Source: Coprinus comatus (Eukaryota > Basidiomycota > Agaricomycetes > Agaricales > Agaricaceae). From it: DNA of 64,000 bases. The notes beneath the pieces were generated by a model. That model had not been told where the DNA came from and did no database searches. It saw only the letters and a list, made by a program, of their open reading frames with translations. The translations under genes were made by a program, and so were the position numbers. The stretch lies in assembly GCA_034638255.1 (NCBI GenBank), contig JAWPGT010000009.1, positions 744,001 to 808,000 on the forward strand, in the 5' to 3' direction. This document shows, piece after piece, positions 39,330 to 51,942 of this stretch (positions within the stretch are counted from its first letter, which is position 1; each line of letters starts with the position of its first letter).

Positions 39330-42300
39330 ATCTGTTGTCACACGTCCTTCCCTCTCCTCTTCCTTATTGGATAATCTTACAGCGTAGGCAACTTCGTTAT
39401 ACCCAATCTGAGGATGGAAGGACATATAGCCTCAGAGTCGCTATTATTGAACCTCCTAGAGTGAGGTAGCGGAATTGAGTGCAAAATACTAACGCGAACC
39501 CGCTGGAAACTTTTTTTTGCTCAGATTTCTCTCTTTTTATTTTTTTGGTCACTGGACAATTGCTTACAATCACGTTGTCTATCTATCCACATCATGTTCC
39601 CAATCATCTTCTCCACCTGTCCATCTGTCGTCTAACTTGTTTGTCCGTGATGCTTATATGCTACCTCTTCTCGTGCCCCTTTCGCCATCCATCTCCTTAT
39701 CTTATCCTGTGACTTGCTTGCAGCTTCAACCTTCACCCACCTTGTGCCTATTCAAGTTATATACCGAGTTCATCTTGGAGTCGATACACCCGCCAGCAAT
39801 AGTTCGCACTTCCCTTCCCCTTCCCTTCCATTGGCGCACTTCGTTTTCCTCGATGATAACGGTCGTTTTTTTTCTGTACACATTTCGACTTTTTTTCTAG
39901 TACACTCTCGCATTGTCGCATCTGGGACTTTAATACCTTGGGTAGTTAAAAAAATCTATTACAACATTCATATATTGCACTTTATATATCAGAATCATCC
40001 ATCTTCCTTTTTCCAAATTCAATTTTAATCCTTTCATAACTCTTCCTTGTTCGTATTATCACTTATGCTGGCTCTTAAAAGAGACAGCTATCTACCCGTT
40101 TTCTTCAGAGACTCCAATGCTTTTATGGTATATAACTAATTATGGTGGTTGAATCCACATAAAATAACCAAAAATATTCTTGTGTACCCTGTTGGTAATG
40201 AATGATTCATAATCTGATAACTTCCCATAATCGAGGAAATAGACAGACCCCCTTCTTAAACTTTCGACTTCGAATCAAGATGGCTAGACTACATACCCAT
40301 TACCCATTTTTACTCCATACGTTTCACTCTCATCTTTTAGCCATACTAATCCATGTGGATGCAAGACACGCTTCTTTTTTAACTTTGGCTTTTTCTTCCA
40401 TTCCATCTCTTACACCTAATATACTGAAAACTGAAATTAGATGTAAATATTGGGATAACTAAATAGTTGAAGTATTGAGCCCTCTCTCTGTTTCTCGATC
40501 TAGAGCCCTTTTTTTGTTTCTCGACCAGACTCCGAGCTAGTGGCGGAAAGTTGGTGACAGGTTTTTTTTATTTATTGAGGTGATGCCATATCCGTTTTGT
40601 ATTTAATTTTTTTTTTTGTATCGCCAGGATTCGCTGAAGTAGTATGTAGATCTAGTGAAACGTTCGCATCCTCGGTTATCATGTATCATATATTCTTCTC
40701 AATTTCTGAAATTAAATTTTCAATTTTTAGTCCTCCAAGTTTTTCTCTTATACTTGTACTAAGCAGAACGAAGAAATGATTATATAAAGATAAAAGAAGC
40801 TTTAAAGTAGAAAAAGCCTAGCACTAACTTTACCTATCTATGGCCTCAATTAATGGAAGTATGTGGAAAATAAATAAAAAAAAATCTGAGACGGTCTCTT
40901 GTTGGTTCACAACCAGTAGAACCAAATTGCTGGGAGATAATAAATCAAGAAGTGGATTGAAAGATAGATGTGTGTATATGATTGTTAGTTGGTTACTGGT
41001 GTACAGCCATTTACCAAGCTGTTGCTGAGATAGTTGTAAACTTCGGTCATGAGAACTTTTTCATACCGAAAAGGTTAGGGTATGATAGTATATTATATTG
41101 GTTATTATGATGGATAAGTCAGAAAAATGGCCCGAAGGCCGGTACTTTGAAAATATGAAGGTTTTGAGAAGGAGCTCATAACCGACTTTTTTCTTTTCTT
41201 TTCTTTTTTCACTTGTACCAGTACTATGGAAAATTTTGGTTTAAGAGAGTCGAAACAATCCGAAATTGATTGATTCACAACTGTCATTTCCAAAAACAGA
41301 ACCGTGTTAACGAATGGAGGATTTAATTATTAATCATTAATTTATCTCTCCCTTACACTGTACTTGTAACTTGGGAGAAGCTCATACATTTTTGCGATAC
41401 GCTATAGTCGGAAGTTCAAGCCGGCCGAAACGATATATAAAAAAAAAGAGTTGTTAAGAGCGTCATTGGGCGTCATTGGAGTCGAAAACGACGATCAAAA
41501 AAGAATTTTCATATTCGCTGACTTCGAAATTCATGCCATTGTGCCTCCCTTACCTTACTTCTCATTCTTATATTGCATTCTTCTCTTATAGCGAACTAAG
41601 TGGAATGAAGGGGTCCCAAACAGTGGTGCAGTGGGTCATCTTAAGAGTTGCTAAAGGGTAACCAAGCCAATGATGTGTGTGTGTGTGTGGTTTGTATATT
41701 ATAAATTACACACACGTGGATACTGTGCGTTTCAACCATGATGCATGATGTGTAGTCGATGATTGCAAGATTTGATGCAATGTGCGAGTATATAGCTATG
41801 CTTGCCCATAACTACTTGAGACGCGCTTCGAGGAAGATCAGGTACATGTGCATTTGGTTCATTAGTAGGGTACTAGGAAGGTGATATCATCAACACTTGC
41901 ACGAGACCCATAATAGAAGCCAGAATAGAAATGGAGGTCCTGACGCCAGATAATTCATCGTATTGGAAGAGCTACATAGTTGTTCCGGCTTCTCCATCGT
42001 TTTCCGAGGCGGCAGGAAACAACTTGGTTTTGAACGGTGTTTCGGGTTACATTTCTCCAACAGGTTAGAACTCCGTTCTGATCAACCTATAGAGTACATC
42101 GTTACAGTCTCTTGGACTTTTTTGTGGTGGACTTGTGGCTGGTCGTGCCTGTTGTTGTAAAGGTGATTTCCGAAAAATGGTGGAACCTTTCACTTTCCCT
42201 TGACCCGCACCCTCTGCGATTATTTGAATTAAGACTGATTGTTGTTCCGCGTCAGTCGCTCTTGTGGAGGCAAGTACCCTCATCTATTTTTTTTTGGAGC

Positions 42301-45300
42301 TCAATTGAGCTTCTAGAGAAACCATCATCACCGCACAATTAGTAACTCAGGAAAAGTGGTGTCGATGCAGATGATCGGTAGGTTCCTGTAAAGCGTCCCC
42401 ACTAGTATAAGCAGCAACCTTGAAATTGAAGGGAGGACTGCACCAAACGACCAAAACGACAACGCTTCTTTCGCGAGTCATTTGGGAGGAATTTGTACGT
42501 ACCTCACTATGAGAACGAACAACAACGTCAGAAGTTACTCGATACCAGATATAGAACCTTCGCTTTGAATGTGTTGTTAGATCACAAACCCACCAAATTG
42601 GTGGCAAACTCCGAAACCTGACTACACCCTCAAAGGGACCTCGAGGTTGATGGTAATGTACTCAATATAGGCAGAACTTCTTTTTTTGAGATACTTCTTT
42701 CTTTTGAACAGTATTCAACGTTCAACTCCAAACTTAGATTATTCCCTTCGAAATCGGATTTAGCTTGCCGAAGTCAGATTATTCACAACCTTGGCTTTAG
42801 AGGACATTTTACCGAGTGCCAATCCCTATCTGGTCGAATGACGACGCTTGGCGTAGCCCATAAGGAGACACGCGCTGTCTGTTGCATATAATTGGGTCAT
42901 AGATCGCAGGTGTGTTTTATTTTTGGATGATTTTGATTTCCTACATGGGAATATTTCGACAATCATTGATTGATACTGAGTGGAATGTTCGCAGCGAACC
43001 TGACAGGTAGTTTATTCATAGTCATAGGATTCATGCTCAGAGAGAGTAATTGCTGGTTCGTTTGTTGTTGAGATTCACACAATGTGTCTCGAGTTTTTTG
43101 GGTTCTAATCTGGAAAGCTGTTCAAGAAGTTCGGCAAGAAGTGAATTATAATTAAACCCCATCGTAATCTCCCATGCTATTGCTCACGAGTGTCACAATA
43201 TGAGTTCCTTGAAGTAAACTTCTGGTTTAGTGAGAGACCAGCTCGGTTGATGTTTAATGGGAGCTTCAACTTCTATCCCAACCAAGTCCACTGTATGCTT
43301 AGTATGGCCGGATAATAGATATCAATGAGAACTGAGCCTTCGCTCCTCGCTCCACGAGGATCTGAATCAGACTTCGTTAGGATCTTGAATTATTTCCGTG
43401 GAAGGTAGTGTTCATCTACTTCAAGCTTCAAGTATATGCGGGAGATGAGTCAGTTGTACTAGATAGGATAGTTAATAGCTTCTTAAATTCTTGGCATGGG
43501 TAATAACAAAAAAATTGTTGAAACAATGTACTTTCTCTCCAAAATATAAAAATAAACTGAGACATTTGATGGACATGAGGCTTTTGTCTTACTCACCAGA
43601 AGATCATCTTGACAAACGCGTTCGGGTTGCTGTTCAACGTTGAATATATCAAAAGAAGGGAAGATTAGTACAGTAGTACTGGCTATTGATCCAAGGTATC
43701 AAGAGAAAAGGGATCCCAGATGGATGAACAAAGTGTAGTCAAACTCTCATGAACGTTTGAACGGTCGTCGGATATGGAGTATCATAATAATGAAACTTTT
43801 TAATACATACACAATAAAACTTGCTTCGTTCTACACTACAATCAATTATTCCCGAGAACAATTATGAACACTACAATCTGAAGTTCGGAGATATGGTTGA
43901 GACCGGTGGGCTTCAAATCAAGAGTAGAAGTTGAGCCCAGAAAGAGTTTATGGTAGAACCTTTACACTCAAGGTCCCAGTGGAAAGCGCCACGAAATGGT
44001 AGTGAGCGTGCGTGGCGTTGAAGCTAGTACGATGCTCTAGATGTTCCATTGATCGACAGAGAACTTTGTAGTGGTGCCACCTTCTGTTGATTAATTATGC
44101 ACCGTCTTGACTCCATGCCATCGGAGTCAAGTCGTTGGGATTGGATATATATCTTCTTCACTTTTGTGAAGTTTGTGGTACTACAGTTACTACAGACTAG
44201 TCGCTTGATCCGGAAGGAAACTGTACATGTCAAGGTATATCCCATTCGGTTAGGACTGCTCCTGGATTTGGAACCTTTCTCGATATACTTAATAATGTGT
44301 ACGGTATATCGGTTTAGATATCCACCTACTACATTGTAACCATCAAGCCAATCATAGAAAGGGAAAGATGATTCGTCTTCGGCCACATTAGACCTTCCAT
44401 ACAGGTTATAACAAAGACCTTAAGCTATCGGATCATCATAGTGACGCTCTAACTTCTCAATGTGTGACACCATAATGACACCTCATATCCACCAAATGGA
44501 AAAGAAGCGGTAAAGATCCAGTGTCTGGACGCGTCCAAATCTCGACCCGCTCCACGCTGCCTCGATGGAAAATATATTTGCGTTATAAACAAGCATAAGC
44601 TCGAGAGTGTGGGATGAAGTGTATAATCGGCAATAGACTCTTAAAAATGCCACTAGTTTCATTCTATTGATATTTTTGATTCCGACAAACAAGGTCGGGA
44701 GTTTCGTCGGAGTATAAGTTGATTAGTACGAAAGAGTTTTGGGGGCCACTTGGTTAAGGACCTAGATTTCAAAATTGGCATTCCAAATCACTCCCGAATC
44801 AACCTGGTTCGGATATGTAAATTGCAGGGAAGTAGATTAAAGTATGATATCGTGCCAAGGCTAACCGCTATTGGCAGATATTCGCTATATTTTATAGGAC
44901 GAACCGACAGACCTCGATAGGGTAATTTGATTATGTAGTATGCATGTATACGCATATAGCAGTTCCTATAGGTTCCTATCGATATAATGCATTTGAATTC
45001 GATTTTGGATTGGAGAACGTTTGATCATTTGTCAGGGCGTACGCGTGGCTTAAATTGCGGGGAAGGGGTTAATGTACCAGTACGTTATTCGGTTATTCGG
45101 TCATTATTATTGTTATTATTTTTGATTGGAGACCTAACCACATAGCTACAATTAAGACAAAACTCGTCTCAGGCCAACACCAGAGGATTAATATGTACTT
45201 TGGACGATACCAGCTAAGTATACTACTGAGTATCACAATGAGATGATCAGGTGATGCCACAGACCTAATTACGAGATTAGATTATCTGCGGGGCAAAATT

Positions 45301-45808
45301 GTAGCGCTAGTCTGGGTCGATCTTTTTTTTTTTTTTGATTCGGAATTAGGATGCATGGACCCTTCAGTTTGTTGAGAAGTGACCTGAAGTGACCAGGAAG
45401 TGATCTCAAAGAATTCGAGCTGCATCCGGATATCGTATTCCGGCAACCGGATTTCATTTTGTCGGAGTGTGATTGTCTTGTTTTATTTTTTCTTCCGAAC
45501 TGCAATTAGCGGATGTTTGGGTGGTTGTTGACGGGTACGATCTTGCACGATGGGACCGACAGCGAAGTCGATCGTTCTCCTTGATCAACGGAGTGAAAGG
45601 TTTTACTATTTCCCCACCATAGCAAGTTCTCATCCGGTCATCTCATCGGTGCCGTTTGATATACTGGCACATGCAGACTGGTTGCGCCATTATTATTCGA
45701 GTACTGCTTATGGACACTGGCATATCCGGTATCTCTGTTTCGCAGAAGGATGATAAATAGGTTGGGTTTGAGTATGGCACGTCATCTAAACAGCAATATG
45801 TTCGCCCG
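39330..45808. other. 6.5 kb gene-poor AT-rich region
   Basis: The first kilobase probably contains the 3' UTR of the zinc-finger gene and is T-rich. The rest has only short frames without domains. A 46-codon frame at 41931 (MEVLTPDNSSYW...) followed by the hydrophobic LGLFCGGLVAGRACC near 42112 could be exons of a small membrane protein, but the splicing is not convincing. A minus-strand 120-codon frame at 44024-44386 is unrecognised. No transposon signature was found. Confidence 0.5.
41674..41689. repeat. (TG)8 microsatellite
   Basis: A short run of eight TG units lies in gene-free DNA. Confidence 0.8.
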
Positions 45809-46424
45809 TTACGTATCGTCGGTCATGATTGCAAAGAACTCTTGTTCATTAATCTCGCCGTCCTGATCAAGGTCAAATTCGTCAATCATAGCTTGTCTAT
45901 AAAATGATGATAAGAGGTCAGTTTGTTCTTTATTATAAGGAATAGTGAACTCACAGTTCCTCCTCATCCAGCCTGTCTCCGAATTGTTTTGCAACACGTT
46001 TTAGGTTTCGGATTGAGATCTTTCCTGTGCCATCATCGTCGAATAGCTGGAAGGCTCGTCTAATCTCGTCCATGGGGTCACGACTAAGTATCTTTTCGGT
46101 CACTGAAGAATATCATTCTTAATATTCGCAACACGAGGTTCGAACAGACGGCAACTCACTTATTTTCTGGAAGTCGTCATAATCCATCAAGCCATGACCA
46201 TTTCCGGTCTTGTCATAATCCCGCAACAGCTTCAAGACTTCTCCTTTCTTCATATCAAATCCAAGCGCTCGCATCGCGACTTTGAGCTCGTGGTAGTCGA
46301 GATGATTGTCTTTGTCCGAGTCAAACAACTCAAAGGCCTCTTTAATCTCCTGCTTCTGTTCTTCGCTAAGCTCTGGGCGAGCTGTTGACCGTCTCTTTGG
46401 CTTGGTGTGTGCTGATCCGTACAT
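45809..46424 (-). CDS. CDC31: Centrin / CDC31, EF-hand protein of the spindle pole body
   Basis: Centrin acts in spindle pole body duplication and also binds nuclear pore, mRNA export and DNA repair partners. Three exons (46424-46160, 46102-45955, 45896-45809) give 166 residues, normal for the family. The basic N-terminus leads into [22 protein letters not shown]1 is [14 protein letters not shown]3 is [12 protein letters not shown], ending in Asn instead of the usual Glu; EF4 is [14 protein letters not shown]2 reads [16 protein letters not shown], two residues longer than a canonical loop, so it may not bind calcium normally. The protein ends FFAIMTDDT; yeast and animal centrins often end with an aromatic residue instead. 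It is divergent from the RdRP gene with 230 bases between starts. Confidence 0.95.
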
Positions 46425-46654
46425 GGTTAATGGAGGTTCACTTCAACAAAGAGTGCGTGTCTGGCGTAAATTGGACCTATGTGACATAGGTAACGGTCCA
46501 CGATCCACGTGATGTTACGATTTATTCTGGGACCTGCAACTGACGGGGTTACACCAGAAGTACTTATATTTAACGACACCTGTTCGACACCACGCTGCCC
46601 TTATCGTCCTTCATCTCCCATCCACAATAATTCCACCCAGATACTGCCCACCCT
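46425..46654. promoter_or_regulatory. Shared promoter region of centrin and RdRP genes
   Basis: A 230-base interval lies between divergent start codons. It contains C-rich stretches but no TATA box I can place with confidence. The role is inferred from orientation. Confidence 0.45.
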
Positions 46655-49600
46655 ATGTCTAAGAGAACCCACAGCACTAGTCGTTCGGTGGGGACTTGAT
46701 CATATTTGATTATAGTGCATCAATTAATCACTTCTCCTAACTCAAACAGTCAATAAGAACAGAGGACGAATACGACAAAAGCTTAGAGGTGTCCGACACC
46801 TTCTGGGAAGCTGCTGCCCAGATCGATACTGGTTCGTAACGCTTCTCTAATGTGTTCAATACGTCTTCCGAGACTGCTCAGAAAGTGTACCGGTGTCACC
46901 AAAGAAAACCAAAGAGTGGTCACCAATGGAAGGGGGAAGTGTAAATGTTTCGTCTAGACGACGAGGCCAAGGTATAATTATCTAAGTGTAATTTTATGAT
47001 AAAGTTGTGCTGATATACTCTTGTTCCTTGTTAAGCGCTTTCCAACATGTTTGATCCAACTAAGAAGGTGCTCTCTAGAACGTCCCCAACGTCGGCTGTA
47101 CTTGAAGACGTTCAAGTTCAAGCAACTATGTCTCGTTGTAAGTTTTATTGAGATCTATTTTAACCACCTGCAGAACTCAAAATGACTTACAGCAATCTCA
47201 GCTGCTGCGCGTCTAAATGTATTTCCAACCACACCCAAAAAATATCACCACCAAATTGCTATGCCTCCCCCTCCAAGCACAGACCGTACAAAACTTGCCC
47301 GCTCATTTGGAGCCTTTGCTTTTTCCCCGAGTAGGTCCCCGTTTTTGACATGCGTTATCGTTCTCACCATGGTGACATGTGTCCTGTCCTGTCATTAGAA
47401 AACCCCATACCTTCACCTCAATTCTTGAGAGGCAGTTCGACATCTACATCAACAGCTTCACGGGTATGTGTCAAATATCATGTAAAAGTCAATAAGTAGA
47501 GTCTTGATTAATGATGATCGTTGTCGCAGGTTAAACCACATGTGTGTATTAAAGTGGACAGCGATGATGAAGAAGAGTCAGAAGGTCAGGTTTATTCTCT
47601 GTTTGTTTTACACTGGTTACTGATATCATATTGTTGACCAGTCAGCGACAGTGAGTTCGCCGTTTTCTCGGTGGCATGCGGAAATGTGTCTGAAAGTGGA
47701 GTTTTAGTGCTGATAGATCATGGATCATTACCCCCGACCCGCCCTTCTTTGTTGGAATCAACTTCGGGTTCATTTGCTTCTACATCTACTGACAGTAGCG
47801 GGAGTGGAAGCGATAATCAAGAGTACTGGACTTCGATGACAAGTATGTCTTCAGCTGGACATGAAGGTAGACTTTCTCCTGGAAAACGAAAGAGGACAAG
47901 TGATGCTTCCGAAATTGAGGTTTGTATGATCAAACCAGGGTCACATATGAAACCAGAATATGTGACAGATCTTTTTACGACTGAAACCCCATCTCGTGGC
48001 AAAACAAAAGTAAACGCTCAAACGGAGATTAGACCTGTTCAGGTTCAAGCCTTTACTGCTTCTGCTTCTTCGAGCAGATCACCGATCACAGCACGTTCCA
48101 ACATTACCCCCTCTTCAAAATCACCGGCTAAGCGCTTGGCTCAATTGGCTGCTGTTCAAAGCGCTTTGGACGGCCTGAATAAATCAAATAACAATAAAAA
48201 TGCAACTAAAATGGCAAATTCTTTGGGTCAAGCGTTAGAAGAAGCAAAAGCTGCTTCAACTACCATCACCAAATCATTCTTCGAAAGACCATTCGGGGTT
48301 GATATCCCTCACACTATTATCTCACACTCGGCGAAAGCTCAACGACTTTTTGATGCTCATAATATCGCTTGGGGTGTTCAATATGAACTTGCTCGAGGTG
48401 TCACGACGAAAAGGTGGACTTGGGAAAAGGTTGAAGAGGTTTTGGGATCGAAATTTAACGAATTTGAAGGAACGAATGCTGTTGTTGCTCATCGAGTCGC
48501 TTGTCTGATGGGTTCGATTGGGTCAACTCGGAATGATAAGATTTCACTTTGGTATGTGTTTTTGGGTTTATTTTACACTTTATATCTAATTTGCGCGCAC
48601 ACGCGTGTGTGACGTTTATGCAGGCAAGAGTTGGATAGAGAGCAAGAAGCGATTATGGAGAATAAAGGTCGAGGATTAGGTTTAATGGGTGAATGGCATG
48701 GCCAAGATGATTGGTTCGGAGGTCGAATTCAACAAATCGCACGACTTTCACAACCTGAATCATCCACCGGCAACCCGAATCCTAATTTCACAATTCGACT
48801 CGAACCAATGGAAAAAAGACGCTCTCATCGATTCGCAAGATATTGTGGTTCTCGTCGTATACTTCAAATTCGAGTTTCGGAAGATTTGATGATGAATCAA
48901 AGTGAAAAGTTGAAGGAATTTATGAAGAGGAAGTTTGTTTTATGTGGAAGGGTTTTTGTTCCTTTTCATGCCAAGGATAGAAGCGTTTATTTAGTTGAGA
49001 ATGGGTTGGAGAATTGGGAGAGGAAGAGTTATTTGAAATGTGGTGATCAGTTTAGAGTTTCGTTTGCGGATTTTATTAATTGGCATAATCCGCCAGCTTT
49101 GAATGATGGTCAAGTAAGTGGTTTTTTTTTTTGACTTTTGGTGGAGTGATATAGCTGATTCTGCTTTTATTTGTATAGGCGTTGAGTAAGTATGTTACTC
49201 GATTTGCTCTTGGATTGTCTACCTCTATACCGGTGCTCGAATTCAAGGAGGAGAATATGATGGAGATATCTGACATCTGTACGTAATAACAAAACATTCG
49301 ATCATTCGATCCTAATACTAACTCATTCAATAGATAGTGAAGATTACAACAATCTCGTCAAACCCACAGCAGAACAAACGATGACAGATGGTTGTGGTTT
49401 GATAAACCGGGCAGCATTAATTCTGATCAATTCAAAACTGAACAAACCGACTTTACCTGTTGCGATTCAAGGTAGAATAGCAGGATGTAAAGGTCTTTGG
49501 CTTCTTCATCCCACCGACAACTCAACCGAACCTAAAATTTGGACACGACATTCACAAATCAAGATCAAACTTAAATATCCAAATAACAATACCCTACCAC

Positions 49601-51808
49601 TTCATCGTTCGCATAGGATATTCGAGTTGGTCGCAGCTTCTCAACCGTCTTCGAGTATCGCAATCTCAAAACAAAGTATCGTCAACCTCTCCCATAACGG
49701 AATACCATCCGAAATTCTAGTGGAATATTTGGAAAAAGGATTAGTTGAAGAGATACTACCATTAGTGGAATGGAAAAAACCTAAAGGGCGAGTTTGTATT
49801 GTGGTATGCTATTAATATGACTCAGAGGGTTGCGGGATCTAGAGTGGCGAGAGTTACGGCTGGAATAAGTAGAGCTCATGGATTGAGTAAGAGGAAGTTT
49901 GTGGAAGAGGAGGATGTAGTTGAGAGAGATGGTGATGATGATGATAGGGATTTTATTTGATGAGGATGTTTCGACGTATTCTGGGAGGAATAAGTATAGT
50001 AAAGGTGAGATTTATCGAAATTTATCGGGTGTTTTCATTAAATTCTAAGGCACCTTTTTTTTCCCCTAGCGCCTTTGAGTTTGACTGAAATGACGTTGGA
50101 ATTGGTTCAAGCTGGTTTTCATCCTTCTACCTCGAAATTGTTGAGAGATAAGTTGGGGTATATTATTCAAGAAACGACTAGGAGGTTTGTGGATAAATAT
50201 CATATTCCTTTGGCGGAATCACTTGGAGGATTCGTTGTTCCTGGTAAGTAATAGTTTTTCTTCTTTTTTCCGATGTTGACGTAAATGTGTTGATGGGGAT
50301 AGATCCAATTGGTATATTGAAGGAAGGAGAGATTTATTATCGATCCTCGCAAAGTCTCATTGATCCTAAAACTCAAATGAGTTTTGATGTTTTGACTGGG
50401 GACGTCGTAGTGAGTACTTTTTTTTACTCCTTTGAACTGTGACATTAGTTAGATATACTTATGTTCCTCTTTTTGCTAGGTTGGACGGTATCCTATCCGA
50501 GTGGCTTCGGACTTGCAAAAAGTCAAGGCTGTCAATGTTCCGGAACTTTATCAATGGACGGATGTGATTATTGCTTCGACGAGAGGAACACAAAGTCTTG
50601 CTAGTTATCTTAGCGGAGGAGGTAACGTAATATATTACCCTCTCGATGTCTTGTCTCCTTAAAATTTTTTAACAGATATGGACGGTGACGAACTTTTTAT
50701 CCTTCGAGAACAACAAATTGTAGAGCCTTTCAAGAATCAACCACTCGTCCCTCCACCTAAAGACCTTCTTGACAATTTCCAAACCGGTGTTGAATCCGTT
50801 CGTCAATTTGCTGAAAGAATGTCTAAACCGGATACAACTTCGACACAACAACAAGTGGAATTTCAGGATGCGTTGTTACTTAGTTTGAATGAAAATCCGA
50901 AAGGTTTATATTCAACTTTTCATGAAAACGCGGTGGAGAAGTTTGGCTATGATCATCCTGAGACTATACGTCTTGCTTACTTGTCAGTCTTGATTTCTAT
51001 TTCTTGATTCTTTTTCGGCGTTACTGACTTGCGGTGTTAATACAATAGGTTCAATGCACTTTTGGACGCGAGTAAATCTGGGTTAGTACTTCGTAGAGAA
51101 GTATTCGAGAAAGATCAAAAGAAATACGGAGCAAGATTACTTCCAGAATGTTTTGGTTATGAACTATTCGATGAACACGCTACTCGAATTCGGGAACCCG
51201 AACAACCCCCAACATTCATTCTCAATACCCTTCATCAAGCAGGACAAAACAAAGGAGGAGAACTAATGAAAAAATACGAAACTGCTGCAGCCTCTCTTCC
51301 AGATCTTCCTGATCCAAAGTTAATTGCTCCGTATGAACGTGCTACGACTCATGCCAATAGACTTGTTTCAAGTAACGAGTCATATTCAAAAGTATTTGCA
51401 GAAGAAATGAGCAAGATACGAGATCATGTTGTAAACGCACATGATATATGGTTTGCGGCTGTATCCAAGGACAACGCTTCTTCAACATCACCTAGGAAGA
51501 GAAAGTCGAAACCAAAAAAGTCGTCGGATGTAACGGATGATACGGGTATTCTTAAAGCCACAAGGGAATTTGCGAGTGAAGTGGAAGGAATTGTGTTTAC
51601 TACTAACGTGGAGGAGATTAAAGCGTCATATGCTTATAAAGAATGGCCTAAGTCGCCGTTTGCTTTTCAAATGGCTTTTAGGACGTTGTGTGAGATCAAG
51701 GCGAGGGCAACTGATGAAGGAATGGCTCCTTGCATTCGGTCAATTGACGAGTTGAAGACTATACCTGGGGCGTATATAAAGGCGGTGGAGAGGAGTTATA
51801 ATGACTGA
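46655..51808 (+). CDS. RNA-dependent RNA polymerase (RNAi/quelling type), with two apparent frame breaks
   Basis: This is a cellular RdRP of the QDE-1/Rdp1 family, which makes double-stranded RNA for Dicer in RNA silencing. Many exons join in phase from 46655. The Ser/Lys-rich N-terminal region is poorly conserved. Family blocks start at FGVDIPHTIISHSAKAQRLF and NIAWGVQYELARG, followed by MTDGCGLINRAALI and AIQGRIAGCKGLWLLHP. The catalytic loop SGGDMDGDELFIL (codons near 50676) keeps all three Asp; an intron splits the first Asp codon. LFNALLDASKSGLVLRREVF and a C-terminal helical part lead to the stop at 51806-51808. The frame shifts near 49791 (conserved LWYAINMTQRVAGSRVARV is in the next frame) and again in a GAT repeat at about 49930-49950 (LFDEDVSTYSGRNKYSK). 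These may be assembly indels or real lesions. Expected length is about 1,400 residues. Confidence 0.9.
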
Positions 51809-51942
51809 TTTGTATCTACTTGTCAATGCTTTCTTGTTATGTTTATATACCCCAATGTACATATAATATATCGTGGGAAAATATGAAATTCTTTCAACAT
51901 CGCCAATTAAAGGGATTCTTTACATCGCGCTACGATCCTGCA

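Noticed and set aside
49792..49825. 34-nt mini-intron in RdRP
   Set aside because: It restores one frame, but it is much shorter than neighbouring introns and would delete a conserved block (WYAINMTQ), so a base indel is more likely.
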